Position numbers and translations under genes: made by a program. Under the pieces are notes generated by a model. That model saw only the letters and a list, made by a program, of their open reading frames with translations, searched no databases and was not told the DNA's origin. Shown piece after piece: positions 1 through 8,075 of a stretch of 64,000 bases of DNA; the first letter of the stretch is position 1, and each line of letters begins with the position of its first letter. The stretch is from Methanobrevibacter thaueri (GTDB lineage Archaea > Methanobacteriota > Methanobacteria > Methanobacteriales > Methanobacteriaceae). The DNA lies in the NCBI RefSeq assembly GCF_003111625.1, contig NZ_MZGS01000006.1:1-64000 (forward strand), given 5' to 3'.

Positions 1-149
1 TAAAACCATAAAAAACACAACCAAAAAGTTAATTAACTCTAATAATAGATTGTACTTCCTAGTATATAAAATTAAAGGATAATAAAAAAAGAAAAAAATT
101 TAAACACAAAAATTATGAGTCAGCCTCTTTTTTCATTTTCAAAAACAAA

Positions 150-860
150 TCATTTTCCGGCGATATCCTTTATCACTTCACCGGCAATTATAAGTCCCGC
201 AACGGACGGCACAAAAGAAACGCTGCCTTTCACTTTAAACTTTCTGTCTTTATTGATTGGACAATCGTTGGTGTTTATTGCATGTTCCTGGGAATAGACC
301 ACTTTCAATTTATCTATATTCCTTTTCCTAAGGTCCTTTTTCATTATCTTGGCAAGCGGGCAGACTGATGTCTCATATATGTCGGCCACTTCAAACATTG
401 TTGGATCCAGCTTGTTTCCGGTTCCCATTGATGAGATGACAGGAACCTCAAGTTCATCGCATTTGCATATAATTGCAATCTTGGCCATAATGGTGTCAAC
501 GCAGTCCACGGCATATGAAAGGTCGCTTGTAATGATGTCTGTTGTTGAATCGGCCATGTAGAATTCCTTATGCACCTCAACATTAGCATGGGGATTGATT
601 TCAAGAATTCTTTCCATCATAAGGTCAACTTTATATTTTCCAATGGTGCTTTCCGTTGCAATCAGCTGCCTGTTGATGTTGCTTTCATCCACCTTGTCGA
701 AGTCAATCAGAATGAAATTGCCTATTCCGCTTCTTGCAAGCCCTTCGCAGACAAATGAGCCAACACCTCCAAGACCGAAAACTGCAACTTTGGCATTGCC
801 TAATTTTTCCATTCCCTCATTTCCAATCAGCATTTCAGTTCTTGAAAACCTCTCTTCCAT
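150..860 (-). CDS. tcdA: TcdA/ThiF-family E1-like enzyme (tRNA threonylcarbamoyladenosine dehydratase type)
   Basis: The 236-aa protein has the ThiF/E1 nucleotide-binding loop GLGGVGS at residues 29-35, an acidic D53, the NINRQ motif at 61-65, DCVDT at 119-123 and the C-terminal segment GSVSFVPSV. TcdA/CsdL enzymes adenylate and cyclise the t6A carboxylate in tRNA; that role is family knowledge. The start ATG at 860 is preceded by GGTGA six bases upstream. It is divergent from the tatD gene. No sulfur carrier or MoaD/ThiS partner gene lies beside it, which favours TcdA over MoeB or ThiF, but the exact substrate is inferred. Confidence 0.8.
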   Translation of the reverse strand: MEERFSRTEMLIGNEGMEKLGNAKVAVFGLGGVGSFVCEGLARSGIGNFILIDFDKVDESNINRQLIATESTIGKYKVDLMMERILEINPHANVEVHKEFYMADSTTDIITSDLSYAVDCVDTIMAKIAIICKCDELEVPVISSMGTGNKLDPTMFEVADIYETSVCPLAKIMKKDLRKRNIDKLKVVYSQEHAINTNDCPINKDRKFKVKGSVSFVPSVAGLIIAGEVIKDIAGK

Positions 861-950
861 AGCCGTTCACCAAAAAGTTTAATTTAATTTAGTTAATTAT
901 ATAATTATTAGACATTATATCAATAAATATTTTTTTAAGTGGGGAATTTC

Positions 951-1700
951 ATGATAATAGATACTCATTGCCATATTTATGCCAGTGAAATGGAAAACGC
1001 AGAGGAGATAATAATGGAGGCTGCAGACAATGACATACATATGGTATTGAACGGCACAGACCCATCAAGCAACAGGGAAGTGCTGGAATTATCTGACAAA
1101 TATGATAACGTGCATGCCGCATTGGGCTATTTTTATACACTTGCCGATGAGATAACCGATGAGGAAATTGAATTGCTGGATATGCAACTGGGCAGTGATA
1201 ATGTGGTTGCCGTTGGCGAGATAGGTCTTGATTACTATCATACAAAGGACAACAGGGACAAGCAGATTGAACTGTTTGAGAATATGTTAGTTCTGGCAGA
1301 AAAGCATGATTTGCCCGTGATAGTGCATTCGAGAAAGGCAATGCAGGACACATTTGACATATTGAAAGAGCATGACGTGGTTGGATCCATGCACTCCTAT
1401 CAGGGCTCTGCCGAAATGGCACAGCAATTCATCAGATTAGGATTTTACATTGGAGTCGGTGGCACTATTACCCACAAAAACAATAAGAAGGCAAGAAGGA
1501 TGCTTGAAAATACTGACATTAATCATATGCTCCTTGAAACAGATTCTCCATATTTGAGTCCCCAGGAGAAAATGGGAGAGATGAACACTCCTCTTAACAT
1601 TAGGTACGTAAGCAGAAAAATAGCCGAGGAATTGGATATGGAAGAGTCTGATGTCATTGAAATAACCGCTGAAAATGCAAAAGCACTGTTCAATATCTGA
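951..1700 (+). CDS. tatD: TatD-family metal-dependent hydrolase (DNase)
   Basis: The 249-aa protein has the complete TatD metal set: H6 and H8 in DTHCHIY, E90 in GEIGLDYY, H126, H148 and D198 in ETDSP. TatD proteins are Mg-dependent 3'-5' exonucleases or deoxyribonucleases of the amidohydrolase fold. An in-frame GTG at 939 would add four residues, but ATG 951 has GGGGA five bases upstream and gives the usual family N-terminus MIIDTHCH. It is monocistronic, divergent from the TcdA-like gene, and ends before a 150-bp promoter region for the next gene. Confidence 0.88.
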   Translation: MIIDTHCHIYASEMENAEEIIMEAADNDIHMVLNGTDPSSNREVLELSDKYDNVHAALGYFYTLADEITDEEIELLDMQLGSDNVVAVGEIGLDYYHTKDNRDKQIELFENMLVLAEKHDLPVIVHSRKAMQDTFDILKEHDVVGSMHSYQGSAEMAQQFIRLGFYIGVGGTITHKNNKKARRMLENTDINHMLLETDSPYLSPQEKMGEMNTPLNIRYVSRKIAEELDMEESDVIEITAENAKALFNI

Positions 1701-1848
1701 TATATTTGACATTTGACTAAGAAATCCTCTAAAAAACTGATTTTAACAAATTTTAAATATATAAATTAATAAAATATCCAATAATGAATTATATTTTATC
1801 TTCTTAAATTTGATGTAAAATATAGTTTATAGATTTTAGGTGATTAAA

Positions 1849-2787
1849 ATGGATATCAAAAAAGTAGTAGTAGCTGGAGGAGGAGTTTTAGGTAGTCAAA
1901 TTGCTTATCAATCCGCATTCTGTGGATTTGACGTAACAGTTTGGCTGAGAAGCGAAGGCTCAATCGAAAGGGCCAAACCTAAATTTGAAAGACTGTTAAA
2001 CATCTATTTGGCCACACTTGAAAAGATGAAAACCGATAAGGCAGCTTATTGCAGAGGATTCAGCAAAACACCTGACCTAAATGATGATGAAATTGACGCC
2101 TTAAAAGAACAGGCTCAAAAGGCATTTGACAGCTTGACCTTAACCACAAGCTATGAAGAGGCAGCAGATGATGCAGACCTTATAATTGAAGCGATTGCAG
2201 AAGATCCTGAACAGAAAATTGCATTCTATGAGGAATTGGCAAAATATCTTCCGGAAAAGACAGTTGTCGTTACAAACTCATCAACCTTGCTTCCAAGCCA
2301 GTTTGCTGAACACACCGGAAGGCCTGAGAAATATCTCGCATTCCACTTTGCAAACAACATTTGGGCTCAAAACACAGCTGAGGTAATGCCGCACCCTGGA
2401 ACTGAACAAGAATACTTTGATACCATTGTCCAATTCGCAGAGGACATCAACATGGTGCCTATTAAAGTATTGAAGGAACAACCGGGATATGTGCTCAACT
2501 CACTGCTTGTACCGTTCCTATCCGCAGGACAGGCTTTATGGGCTGAAGAAGTTGCAGACCCTGAAACAATCGACCTGACCTGGAGGCTTGCTACAGGTGC
2601 ACCAAACGGACCGTTCCAAATCTTGGATGTTGTGGGCCTTGTAACCGCATATAATATCGTCATTATGGACCCTAGGTCCCAAGACCCTGAGACAACTCAA
2701 GGTAAAATCGCCTTAAAGCTTAAGGAAAAAATAGATGCCGGTGAAACAGGTATCAATGCGGGCAAAGGATTCTACGAGTATAAATAA
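1849..2787 (+). CDS. 3-hydroxyacyl-CoA dehydrogenase family protein
   Basis: The 312-aa protein starts with a Rossmann NAD-binding motif (GGGVLGSQIA, residues 10-19) and has the 3-hydroxyacyl-CoA dehydrogenase layout: N-terminal NAD domain, TNSSTLLPS at about 142-150, catalytic-type H166 followed by E178, and the C-terminal GFYEYK. The usual HFFNP motif reads HFANN, so the substrate may differ from 3-hydroxybutyryl-CoA. The start at ATG 1849 follows an AGGTGAT ribosome site; the upstream in-frame GTG at 1840 overlaps that site. No other acyl-CoA genes lie nearby, so the pathway cannot be read from context. Confidence 0.82.
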   Translation: MDIKKVVVAGGGVLGSQIAYQSAFCGFDVTVWLRSEGSIERAKPKFERLLNIYLATLEKMKTDKAAYCRGFSKTPDLNDDEIDALKEQAQKAFDSLTLTTSYEEAADDADLIIEAIAEDPEQKIAFYEELAKYLPEKTVVVTNSSTLLPSQFAEHTGRPEKYLAFHFANNIWAQNTAEVMPHPGTEQEYFDTIVQFAEDINMVPIKVLKEQPGYVLNSLLVPFLSAGQALWAEEVADPETIDLTWRLATGAPNGPFQILDVVGLVTAYNIVIMDPRSQDPETTQGKIALKLKEKIDAGETGINAGKGFYEYK

Positions 2788-2819
2788 ATGATTCATATCA
2801 TTTATTTTTCTTTTTTTTT
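2786..2819 (+). terminator. Hairpin plus T-tract terminator
   Basis: AAATGAT and ATCATTT form a 7-bp stem with a 4-nt loop just after the stop codon of the dehydrogenase gene, followed by a run of nine T at 2811-2819. Confidence 0.6.
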
Positions 2820-2964
2820 AATTAGTTAGCCTCTAAATCACAATATTAACTTAAAGAGAGGAAACATGTAAAAGCCGTTTATGCAAAAGTTATATCAATT
2901 TGCTTTTTAATACAATTAAATATATTTGGTGGGATTTTAACAAGAATCGCTATGGGGAATAGAG

Positions 2965-4368
2965 ATGAAAAAAACAAAAGTAATTTGCAGTATAGGTCCG
3001 GCATCTGATTGCGTAGAGGTCATGAGTGAAATGGTTAACAATGGAATGGACTGCGCACGCATTAACCTTAGTCATGCCACACCTGAAGGCATACTGAAAA
3101 CAATAGAGGTCATCAGACAGGTGCGCAAAGAGTGCAATCAGCCTGTAGCCATAATGTACGACACCAAGGGACCTGAATTCAGAACCTTGAAATTCAAGGA
3201 CGGCGGAGTGTCTCTCAAGAAGGATGATACCATAAGGATGAGCAAGACCTGCATTCTTGGAGATGAGAAGGAATTCGGTGTCAACCACAGCAATGCGATT
3301 GACTTCATTAAAATAGGCGACACTGTTCTCATTGACAATGCATTGTTCGAATTGGAGGTCATCGATAAGGATGATGATCATGTGCTATTGAAAGCTTTGG
3401 GAGATTGCAAAATTCAGGACAACAAAACCGTCAACGTTCCAGGCGTTGATTTAAACCTGAAATTCATGAGCGATGTTGATAAAAGAGACATTGCATTTGC
3501 CGCAAAGCATGCCTGTGATTATCTGGCATTATCATTCGTAAATACAAGGGAAGACGTCATGGCCGCCCGCAAGATAATTGAAGAGGCGGGAGGGGACGCT
3601 CTCATCATCTCAAAAATTGAAAGCCGAATTGGAATCGAGAATATAGATGATATAATTGATGAATCCGATGGCATCATGGTGGCCCGTGGTGATTTGGGAG
3701 TTGAAGTTGCGCTGGAGAAGTTGCCGATGCTTCAAAAGGACATTATAAGAAAATGTCGCCAAAAGGGCAAGTTCGCTATTGTGGCCACTGAAATGCTGGC
3801 CTCCATGTATGAAAGTCCAAGGCCTACAAGGGCGGAGGTTTCAGACGTTGCCAATGCAATACTGGATGGAACAGATTGTGTCATGCTGTCAGGTGAAACC
3901 ACCATTGGAAAACATCCTATAGAATCCGTTGAAATAATGAGCAAAATATGCAAATATGTGGAATCAACAATCGATTATACGAAACATGTCTCATACAAGG
4001 GTAGCAGAGGCACCAGTGACACCATTGCAAAGCTTGTTGTTGATGCTGTAGAATTCTCAGACATTAAACTGATAGTCACATCCACATTGACTGGATTTAC
4101 CGCTCGCAGAATCAGTAATTTCCGTCCAAACTCCATTATAATGGCATGTTGTCCATCCAATCACATCGCCGAGAAGGTCATTTTAAACTTCGGAGTCAAA
4201 CCTGTTGTGACCGACATATATGAAAGCACCGATAAAATGATTAGCAATGCTAAGAAAATAGCTAAAAGGGAATTCAATTTAAGCAAGGGGGATCTGATTG
4301 CATTCACCGGCGGATTCCCATTAGGCGAATTCAAAAAAACCAATTATCTGATAATTGTTGAAATTTGA
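2965..4368 (+). CDS. pyk: Pyruvate kinase
   Basis: The 467-aa protein matches pyruvate kinase along its whole length: KVICSIGPAS at the N-terminus, INLSHATPEG, MYDTKGPEFR with the substrate-binding segment, ISKIESRIGIENID with the catalytic lysine, MVARGDLGVEV, and ATEMLASM followed by PTRAEVSDVANAILDGTD. It makes pyruvate and ATP from phosphoenolpyruvate and ADP. Length is typical and there is no extra C-terminal PEP-utiliser domain. A candidate TATA box (TTAAATATATTT) lies near 2919-2930. It stands alone on its strand between two unrelated genes. Confidence 0.95.
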   Translation: MKKTKVICSIGPASDCVEVMSEMVNNGMDCARINLSHATPEGILKTIEVIRQVRKECNQPVAIMYDTKGPEFRTLKFKDGGVSLKKDDTIRMSKTCILGDEKEFGVNHSNAIDFIKIGDTVLIDNALFELEVIDKDDDHVLLKALGDCKIQDNKTVNVPGVDLNLKFMSDVDKRDIAFAAKHACDYLALSFVNTREDVMAARKIIEEAGGDALIISKIESRIGIENIDDIIDESDGIMVARGDLGVEVALEKLPMLQKDIIRKCRQKGKFAIVATEMLASMYESPRPTRAEVSDVANAILDGTDCVMLSGETTIGKHPIESVEIMSKICKYVESTIDYTKHVSYKGSRGTSDTIAKLVVDAVEFSDIKLIVTSTLTGFTARRISNFRPNSIIMACCPSNHIAEKVILNFGVKPVVTDIYESTDKMISNAKKIAKREFNLSKGDLIAFTGGFPLGEFKKTNYLIIVEI

Positions 4369-4498
4369 ATATTTCAGCGGAATGGTGATTTTTGATTGCC
4401 TACATAATATCCTTCAAAAGTTCCCATTTGATTAAAGGATATTTATAAATAATGTTTTTTCCAAATAGATAATCATTGAACTATTTGGAGGTGATAAT

Positions 4499-5011
4499 GT
4501 GAACATGGAAAAAATTTTAGGATTACTGTATATCATTCTTGGTTTATTTTTAGTAATTTGTCCAATATTTTCATCTGCACTCATATCTTTGGCAATTGGA
4601 TTTGCTATGGTATGTTTCGGTATATCAGCAATATTTAATGGAATTATTTTTTCAGAAGCTCCCATCTATTCATATCTGTCCCTATCTATTGGGGTAATTG
4701 CATTGCTCTTTGGATTAATATTCATGTTCTTCTTAAATGCCTTACCGTTCCTTGTATCATTACAATTCTACATTGTCGGATTCGTACTTATGGTATATGG
4801 AATATTAGGAATTATATACTTAAAGGACAAAAAATTAACTATTCTTTCAATTATTGGATTAATTTTAGGTATTATAACCGTTGCACTGGCAGTATTTGCG
4901 GCATCACAGCCTGTCCTAATAGCAATCCTTATTGGAGTATTGTTAATTATAGAAGGAGTAGCCCTTTTTGTTGTGGGCAAAAGCCTGACATTAATTGAAA
5001 CTTACGGATAA
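4499..5011 (+). CDS. DUF308/HdeD-like multi-pass membrane protein
   Basis: The 170-aa protein is almost entirely hydrophobic, with about six predicted membrane helices in pairs, and repeated GLxLVICP and GIxLxxxGI patterns as in the DUF308 (HdeD) family, whose role in archaea is unknown. The start is chosen as GTG 4499, three bases after a GGAGGTGAT site, the same spacing as other genes here; ATG 4505 is the alternative. It follows pyk by 130 bp and has its own terminator, so it is probably a separate unit. Confidence 0.7.
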   Translation: MNMEKILGLLYIILGLFLVICPIFSSALISLAIGFAMVCFGISAIFNGIIFSEAPIYSYLSLSIGVIALLFGLIFMFFLNALPFLVSLQFYIVGFVLMVYGILGIIYLKDKKLTILSIIGLILGIITVALAVFAASQPVLIAILIGVLLIIEGVALFVVGKSLTLIETYG

Positions 5012-5022
5012 CTCTTAAAACA

Positions 5023-5061
5023 GGATAATTCTATTGAATTATCCTTAATTTGATTTTTTTT
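5023..5061 (+). terminator. Hairpin plus T-tract terminator
   Basis: GGATAATTC and GAATTATCC are a perfect 9-bp inverted repeat with a TATT loop, followed by a run of eight T. It lies 12 bp after the DUF308-type gene and faces a convergent gene. Confidence 0.65.
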
Positions 5062-5130
5062 ATTGTTGTAATACTTTTGATTACAACCTTTAACCGAATT
5101 AATTAAAAAAAAGAAAAAAATAGCTTAAGA

Positions 5131-5592
5131 TTAAGCTATTAAAAAGTCGCCAATTATCTTTTCATCACTTGATGAAATTACCACAATACGATCATTTTTT
5201 TCAAAATTGAACAGGGTAATATCACCATCTTTTTTAAGGTAACCGGTTACATTATTAATTGTAGTGTTATCTCCGCCCATAACTTTTAAAGCTTGTTCAT
5301 TAGTTAATCCGTTGGTAATGTTAACTACAAAGAGACCTATTGCAGTATCACCTTTGACATAACCTTTGGATTCAATTTGTGCCCCATCTTCTATAAGTGA
5401 CTCAACAGCTTTTTGAGTGGTATTTGTAGGATCTACTTCAAAACCATCCGGAATATTGAAATCCACTCCATCAATGGTGACTGTTTCATTTTGAGCGCCG
5501 CCGAAAAGGTCTGCTAAGTCAAAAGCTGAAACTGCACCAATGCTTGTTGCAACAATTAACAATGCAAGTATTGCAAGAATTTTCTTGTTCAT
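5131..5592 (-). CDS. Small secreted protein, paralogue A
   Basis: The 153-aa protein has a clear signal peptide (MNKKILAILALLIVATSIGAVSA), then a short acidic segment with FGG, then TIDGVDFNIPDGFE and a domain of about 120 residues with several N-glycosylation sequons (NET, NTT, NIT, NNT, NVT). It has no membrane anchor. It is a paralogue of the gene at 6442-6912, sharing the TIDG.(D/N)F.IP core, the ending with DEK/DES-I near the C-terminus, and a similar upstream region. I do not recognise a characterised family. Ribosome site GGAGGTG precedes the ATG. Confidence 0.75.
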   Translation of the reverse strand: MNKKILAILALLIVATSIGAVSAFDLADLFGGAQNETVTIDGVDFNIPDGFEVDPTNTTQKAVESLIEDGAQIESKGYVKGDTAIGLFVVNITNGLTNEQALKVMGGDNTTINNVTGYLKKDGDITLFNFEKNDRIVVISSSDEKIIGDFLIA

Positions 5593-5671
5593 AATACACC
5601 TCCAATTAGTTATATATTTTTGAATTTAATATAATTTACTGAATTGTTTTAATTTCTTTTTTAATTAATGA

Positions 5672-5841
5672 GAAATCATTCAGGCCTTTGACCTAAGCGA
5701 ATTTGATACATTTGTAATTGGTTTTCCGGTAATGTATACCTCACCTACAATGATTTGGCAATTACTTATCATGAACTCAATTTCGCAAAGGGAATGATGC
5801 AAAGTATTGGATTGAAAAGTAATAAGTACTTTAAGCAATAA
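5672..5841 (+). pseudogene. Decayed flavodoxin-like fragment
   Basis: Two overlapping frames hold a flavodoxin-like remnant. The first reads EIIQAFDLSEFDTFVIGFPV and on to a TGA at 5795-5797; DLSE(Y/F)DTxVIGxPV is the typical second half of a flavodoxin domain. The other frame continues as NFAKGMMQSIGLKSNKYF to a TAA at 5839-5841. The FMN-binding N-terminal part is absent and the frame is broken, so this is a relic next to an intact flavodoxin-fold gene starting at 5852. The match is by motif only. Confidence 0.5.
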
Positions 5842-5851
5842 AGTTGATATC

Positions 5852-6367
5852 ATGTCAAAAAAGGTTATTGTTATAAGTTCATCACCAAGAATTGGTGGAA
5901 ATTCAGACACATTATGCGACGAATTTGTTAGAGGAGCATTAGACGGCGATAATGCTGTTGTCAAGTACAATCTGGAAGAAATAAGATTCCACGCATGTAA
6001 GGCTTGCATGAAATGCAAAACCCCTGAGATGAAGTGTTTCCAGGAAGATGGTCTTGCCGAAGTCTTGGATAAGATGATGGAAGCTGATGTGATTGTGTAT
6101 GCAACTCCAATTTACTACTATTCAATGTGCGGAACCCTTAAAAGGTTCTTTGATAGATGCTATCCTATTTTCAATCATTTGGAGGACAAGGAGTATTATA
6201 TTATAACATCTGCAGGCTCATCCAACGGCAATGCTTTAATTGGAATCAGGGACTTTATCAGCTTTTCCAAAAACCCAACAGAAAAGGCTGTATTCACCGT
6301 AATTGGAGATGCAAAATCTCAACCTGAATTATTAAAAGAGGTATATGAAGCAGGTTTTGACTGTTAA
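5852..6367 (+). CDS. Flavodoxin-fold NAD(P)H-dependent FMN reductase / iron-sulfur flavoprotein type
   Basis: The 171-aa protein begins VIVISSSPRIGGNSDTLC, the phosphate-binding loop of the NADPH-dependent FMN reductase family. It has a cysteine cluster C50-x2-C53-x2-C56 and a further Cys in MKCFQEDGL, then YATPIYYYSMCGTLKRFFDR, the flavin-side loop. Proteins of this kind are cytoplasmic flavin reductases or iron-sulfur flavoproteins in methanogens. The cysteine spacing resembles the iron-sulfur flavoprotein cluster but I cannot prove a bound cluster. It lies between two convergently placed secreted paralogues and directly after a decayed flavodoxin fragment. Confidence 0.8.
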   Translation: MSKKVIVISSSPRIGGNSDTLCDEFVRGALDGDNAVVKYNLEEIRFHACKACMKCKTPEMKCFQEDGLAEVLDKMMEADVIVYATPIYYYSMCGTLKRFFDRCYPIFNHLEDKEYYIITSAGSSNGNALIGIRDFISFSKNPTEKAVFTVIGDAKSQPELLKEVYEAGFDC

Positions 6368-6441
6368 AAAAATAGGGAAGAATTTGATCTTCCTTATCAT
6401 TTAAAACTTGAATGAGTGTAAAAAAAATAATAGCTTAAGGA

Positions 6442-6912
6442 TTAAGCTATTACAGGAGCAATAAGGCTTTCGTCATTTGATTGGATGACAATCACTTTAT
6501 TTTCTTTGGAAAATGTGTAGGTATATCCAACATTATCATGATGGAGATAACCGTTTTGTCCAGAAATCTCTTTAGCTGTGCCGTTCATGAAATTAACTTG
6601 TTTGTCACTAATGTCTGATGTATCGTAATCGTTAATCATAATGTTAATGTAATCAGTACCATTAATGTATCCTTTTCCATATTGAGTGCATGTGAAAAAA
6701 GTGTAGTCAGTAACGGTTCCATTATTGCTATTATCTAAATTTTCTTCTAATGTTCCAGGAATGGTGAAATTTTCTCCGTCAATGGTTATATGCTGATCTG
6801 CCGGACCTCCAAACAATGAACCTAAATCGGGAAGTTCAAATGCAGATACGGTTCCAACAGCAGCGATTGCTATAAGCACAACAGATAGTGCCAATAATAT
6901 CTTTTTATTCAT
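6442..6912 (-). CDS. Small secreted protein, paralogue B
   Basis: The 156-aa protein has a signal peptide ending in VSA, a LGSLFGG segment, the core TIDGENFTIPGTLEEN, several sequons, and a C-terminal half with YTYTFSK-like and VIVIQSNDESLI segments that match paralogue A at 5131-5592. The upstream regions also match: both have AGTAAATTATATT about 55 bp before the start, a CAAAAATATAT segment, then TTGGAGG. The two genes bracket a flavin reductase gene, which suggests duplication around it. Function unknown. Confidence 0.75.
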   Translation of the reverse strand: MNKKILLALSVVLIAIAAVGTVSAFELPDLGSLFGGPADQHITIDGENFTIPGTLEENLDNSNNGTVTDYTFFTCTQYGKGYINGTDYINIMINDYDTSDISDKQVNFMNGTAKEISGQNGYLHHDNVGYTYTFSKENKVIVIQSNDESLIAPVIA

Positions 6913-7102
6913 AATAATAAACCTCCAATAGATAATATATTTTTGATTTATAAATATAATTTACTAAAATATAACACAATGTAATTCCTCATTATGGGAT
7001 AATTCCACTCAACAATGCTTTAAATCAGAATATTTGCGTTAACAGAATAAAATATTAATATTAATACTGAAATATATATTAGTACATTTTGGAGATATTT
7101 TT

Positions 7103-7657
7103 ATGAACGTTTTAGGAATTAATACAAGTCCAAGAGAATTAAGTAATGTAAAAATCGCTTTGGAAGCTGCTTTGGATGCCGCTTCCGCAAAAGGTGCTGA
7201 AACTGAGATTGTGGATGTTAACAAATTAACAATCACACCATGTCAAGGCGACAACTACTGTAAAGAGCATGATTCCGAATGCGCTTTAAATGATGATATG
7301 CAAGACATCTATCAAAAAATTGAGGAAGCTGATGGAATCATCTTAGCAAGCCCAATATACTTCTGTGACGTGAATGCTCAGGCAAAACTCGTAATCGACA
7401 GATTATATTCTTATTTCATGAACCCTAAATATGCAGAATTGTTTTCTAATAAAAAGGTTTCAATAATTGCAACCAACGGCGCTGCTCCTTTGGAAGCATT
7501 TGAAGGTTCATTAAATACTCAAATGGCAGCTTTTGAAGTTTTAGGATTTAAAACAGGCGACATTATTAATTTAGATGACAATAATGTTCCTGGAGCGATT
7601 AATGATAAAGAAGAACAATTGCAAAAAGCAAGAGATCTCGGTGAAAACTTAATTTAA
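7103..7657 (+). CDS. Flavodoxin-family protein (iron-sulfur flavoprotein type)
   Basis: The 184-aa protein starts VLGINTSPRELSNVKIALEAA, an NADPH-dependent FMN reductase loop, followed by cysteines in CQGDNYCKEHDSECALNDDM (residues about 50-69) and the flavin loop ILASPIYFCDVNAQAKLVIDR. This order (SPR loop, Cys cluster ending in DDM, SPIYF) is typical of methanogen iron-sulfur flavoproteins. An ATG 35 bp before a small cysteine-containing ORF makes a two-gene unit likely. Physiological electron partner unknown. Confidence 0.8.
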   Translation: MNVLGINTSPRELSNVKIALEAALDAASAKGAETEIVDVNKLTITPCQGDNYCKEHDSECALNDDMQDIYQKIEEADGIILASPIYFCDVNAQAKLVIDRLYSYFMNPKYAELFSNKKVSIIATNGAAPLEAFEGSLNTQMAAFEVLGFKTGDIINLDDNNVPGAINDKEEQLQKARDLGENLI

Positions 7658-7691
7658 GTTTTCAGTTTTTTAATTATTTCCAGGTGATACT

Positions 7692-7844
7692 ATGAGCAAC
7701 ATACATGAAAATTGTGAGAATTACAGTCCTAAAAAGGATTATTGTTTAAAATTCTTCGAGGAAAATGTATCAGAGAAGTATAAGGTTTGTAAAGAGTATA
7801 GTGAATTCTCTGATAAAGAACTCAGTAGGAAATGGAGTAATTGA
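7692..7844 (+). CDS. Small cysteine-containing protein (50 aa)
   Basis: This 50-codon ORF starts at ATG 7692 three bases after a perfect AGGTGAT ribosome site. The peptide is hydrophilic and has three cysteines (C8, C18, C33) in the contexts NCENYSP, DYCLKFF and KVCKEYSEFSD. It follows the flavodoxin-family gene by 34 bp and is probably co-transcribed. The cysteines suggest a small metal-binding or redox partner, but I do not recognise the family. Confidence 0.6.
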   Translation: MSNIHENCENYSPKKDYCLKFFEENVSEKYKVCKEYSEFSDKELSRKWSN

Positions 7845-7918
7845 ACATTATCTTTTGAAGTTAAAAATGATAATGTATCTCCAGCTATAAATCATATTTT
7901 TGATAATTTATTTTTAGG

Positions 7919-7940
7919 TTTTGAGTGGTTCCACTCAAAA
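7919..7940. promoter_or_regulatory. Perfect 10-bp inverted repeat, operator-like
   Basis: TTTTGAGTGG and CCACTCAAAA are separated by TT. A related half-site with the same downstream bases (TTCCACTCAA followed by TGCTTTAAA) lies at 7003-7026 upstream of the flavodoxin-family gene. The site could be a regulator target or a terminator hairpin for the unit ending at 7844; no T-tract follows it directly. Confidence 0.4.
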
Positions 7941-8075
7941 CATTTGTTTTAAACCAAAATTTTTTCACTGTTGTGCAAAATACTGGAAATTATTTTTTAC
8001 TATCCCTTTAAATAATCTACAAAACATATATGCTATTAACGAAAACTATTTAAATCATTGATAAAGGGAGATAAA

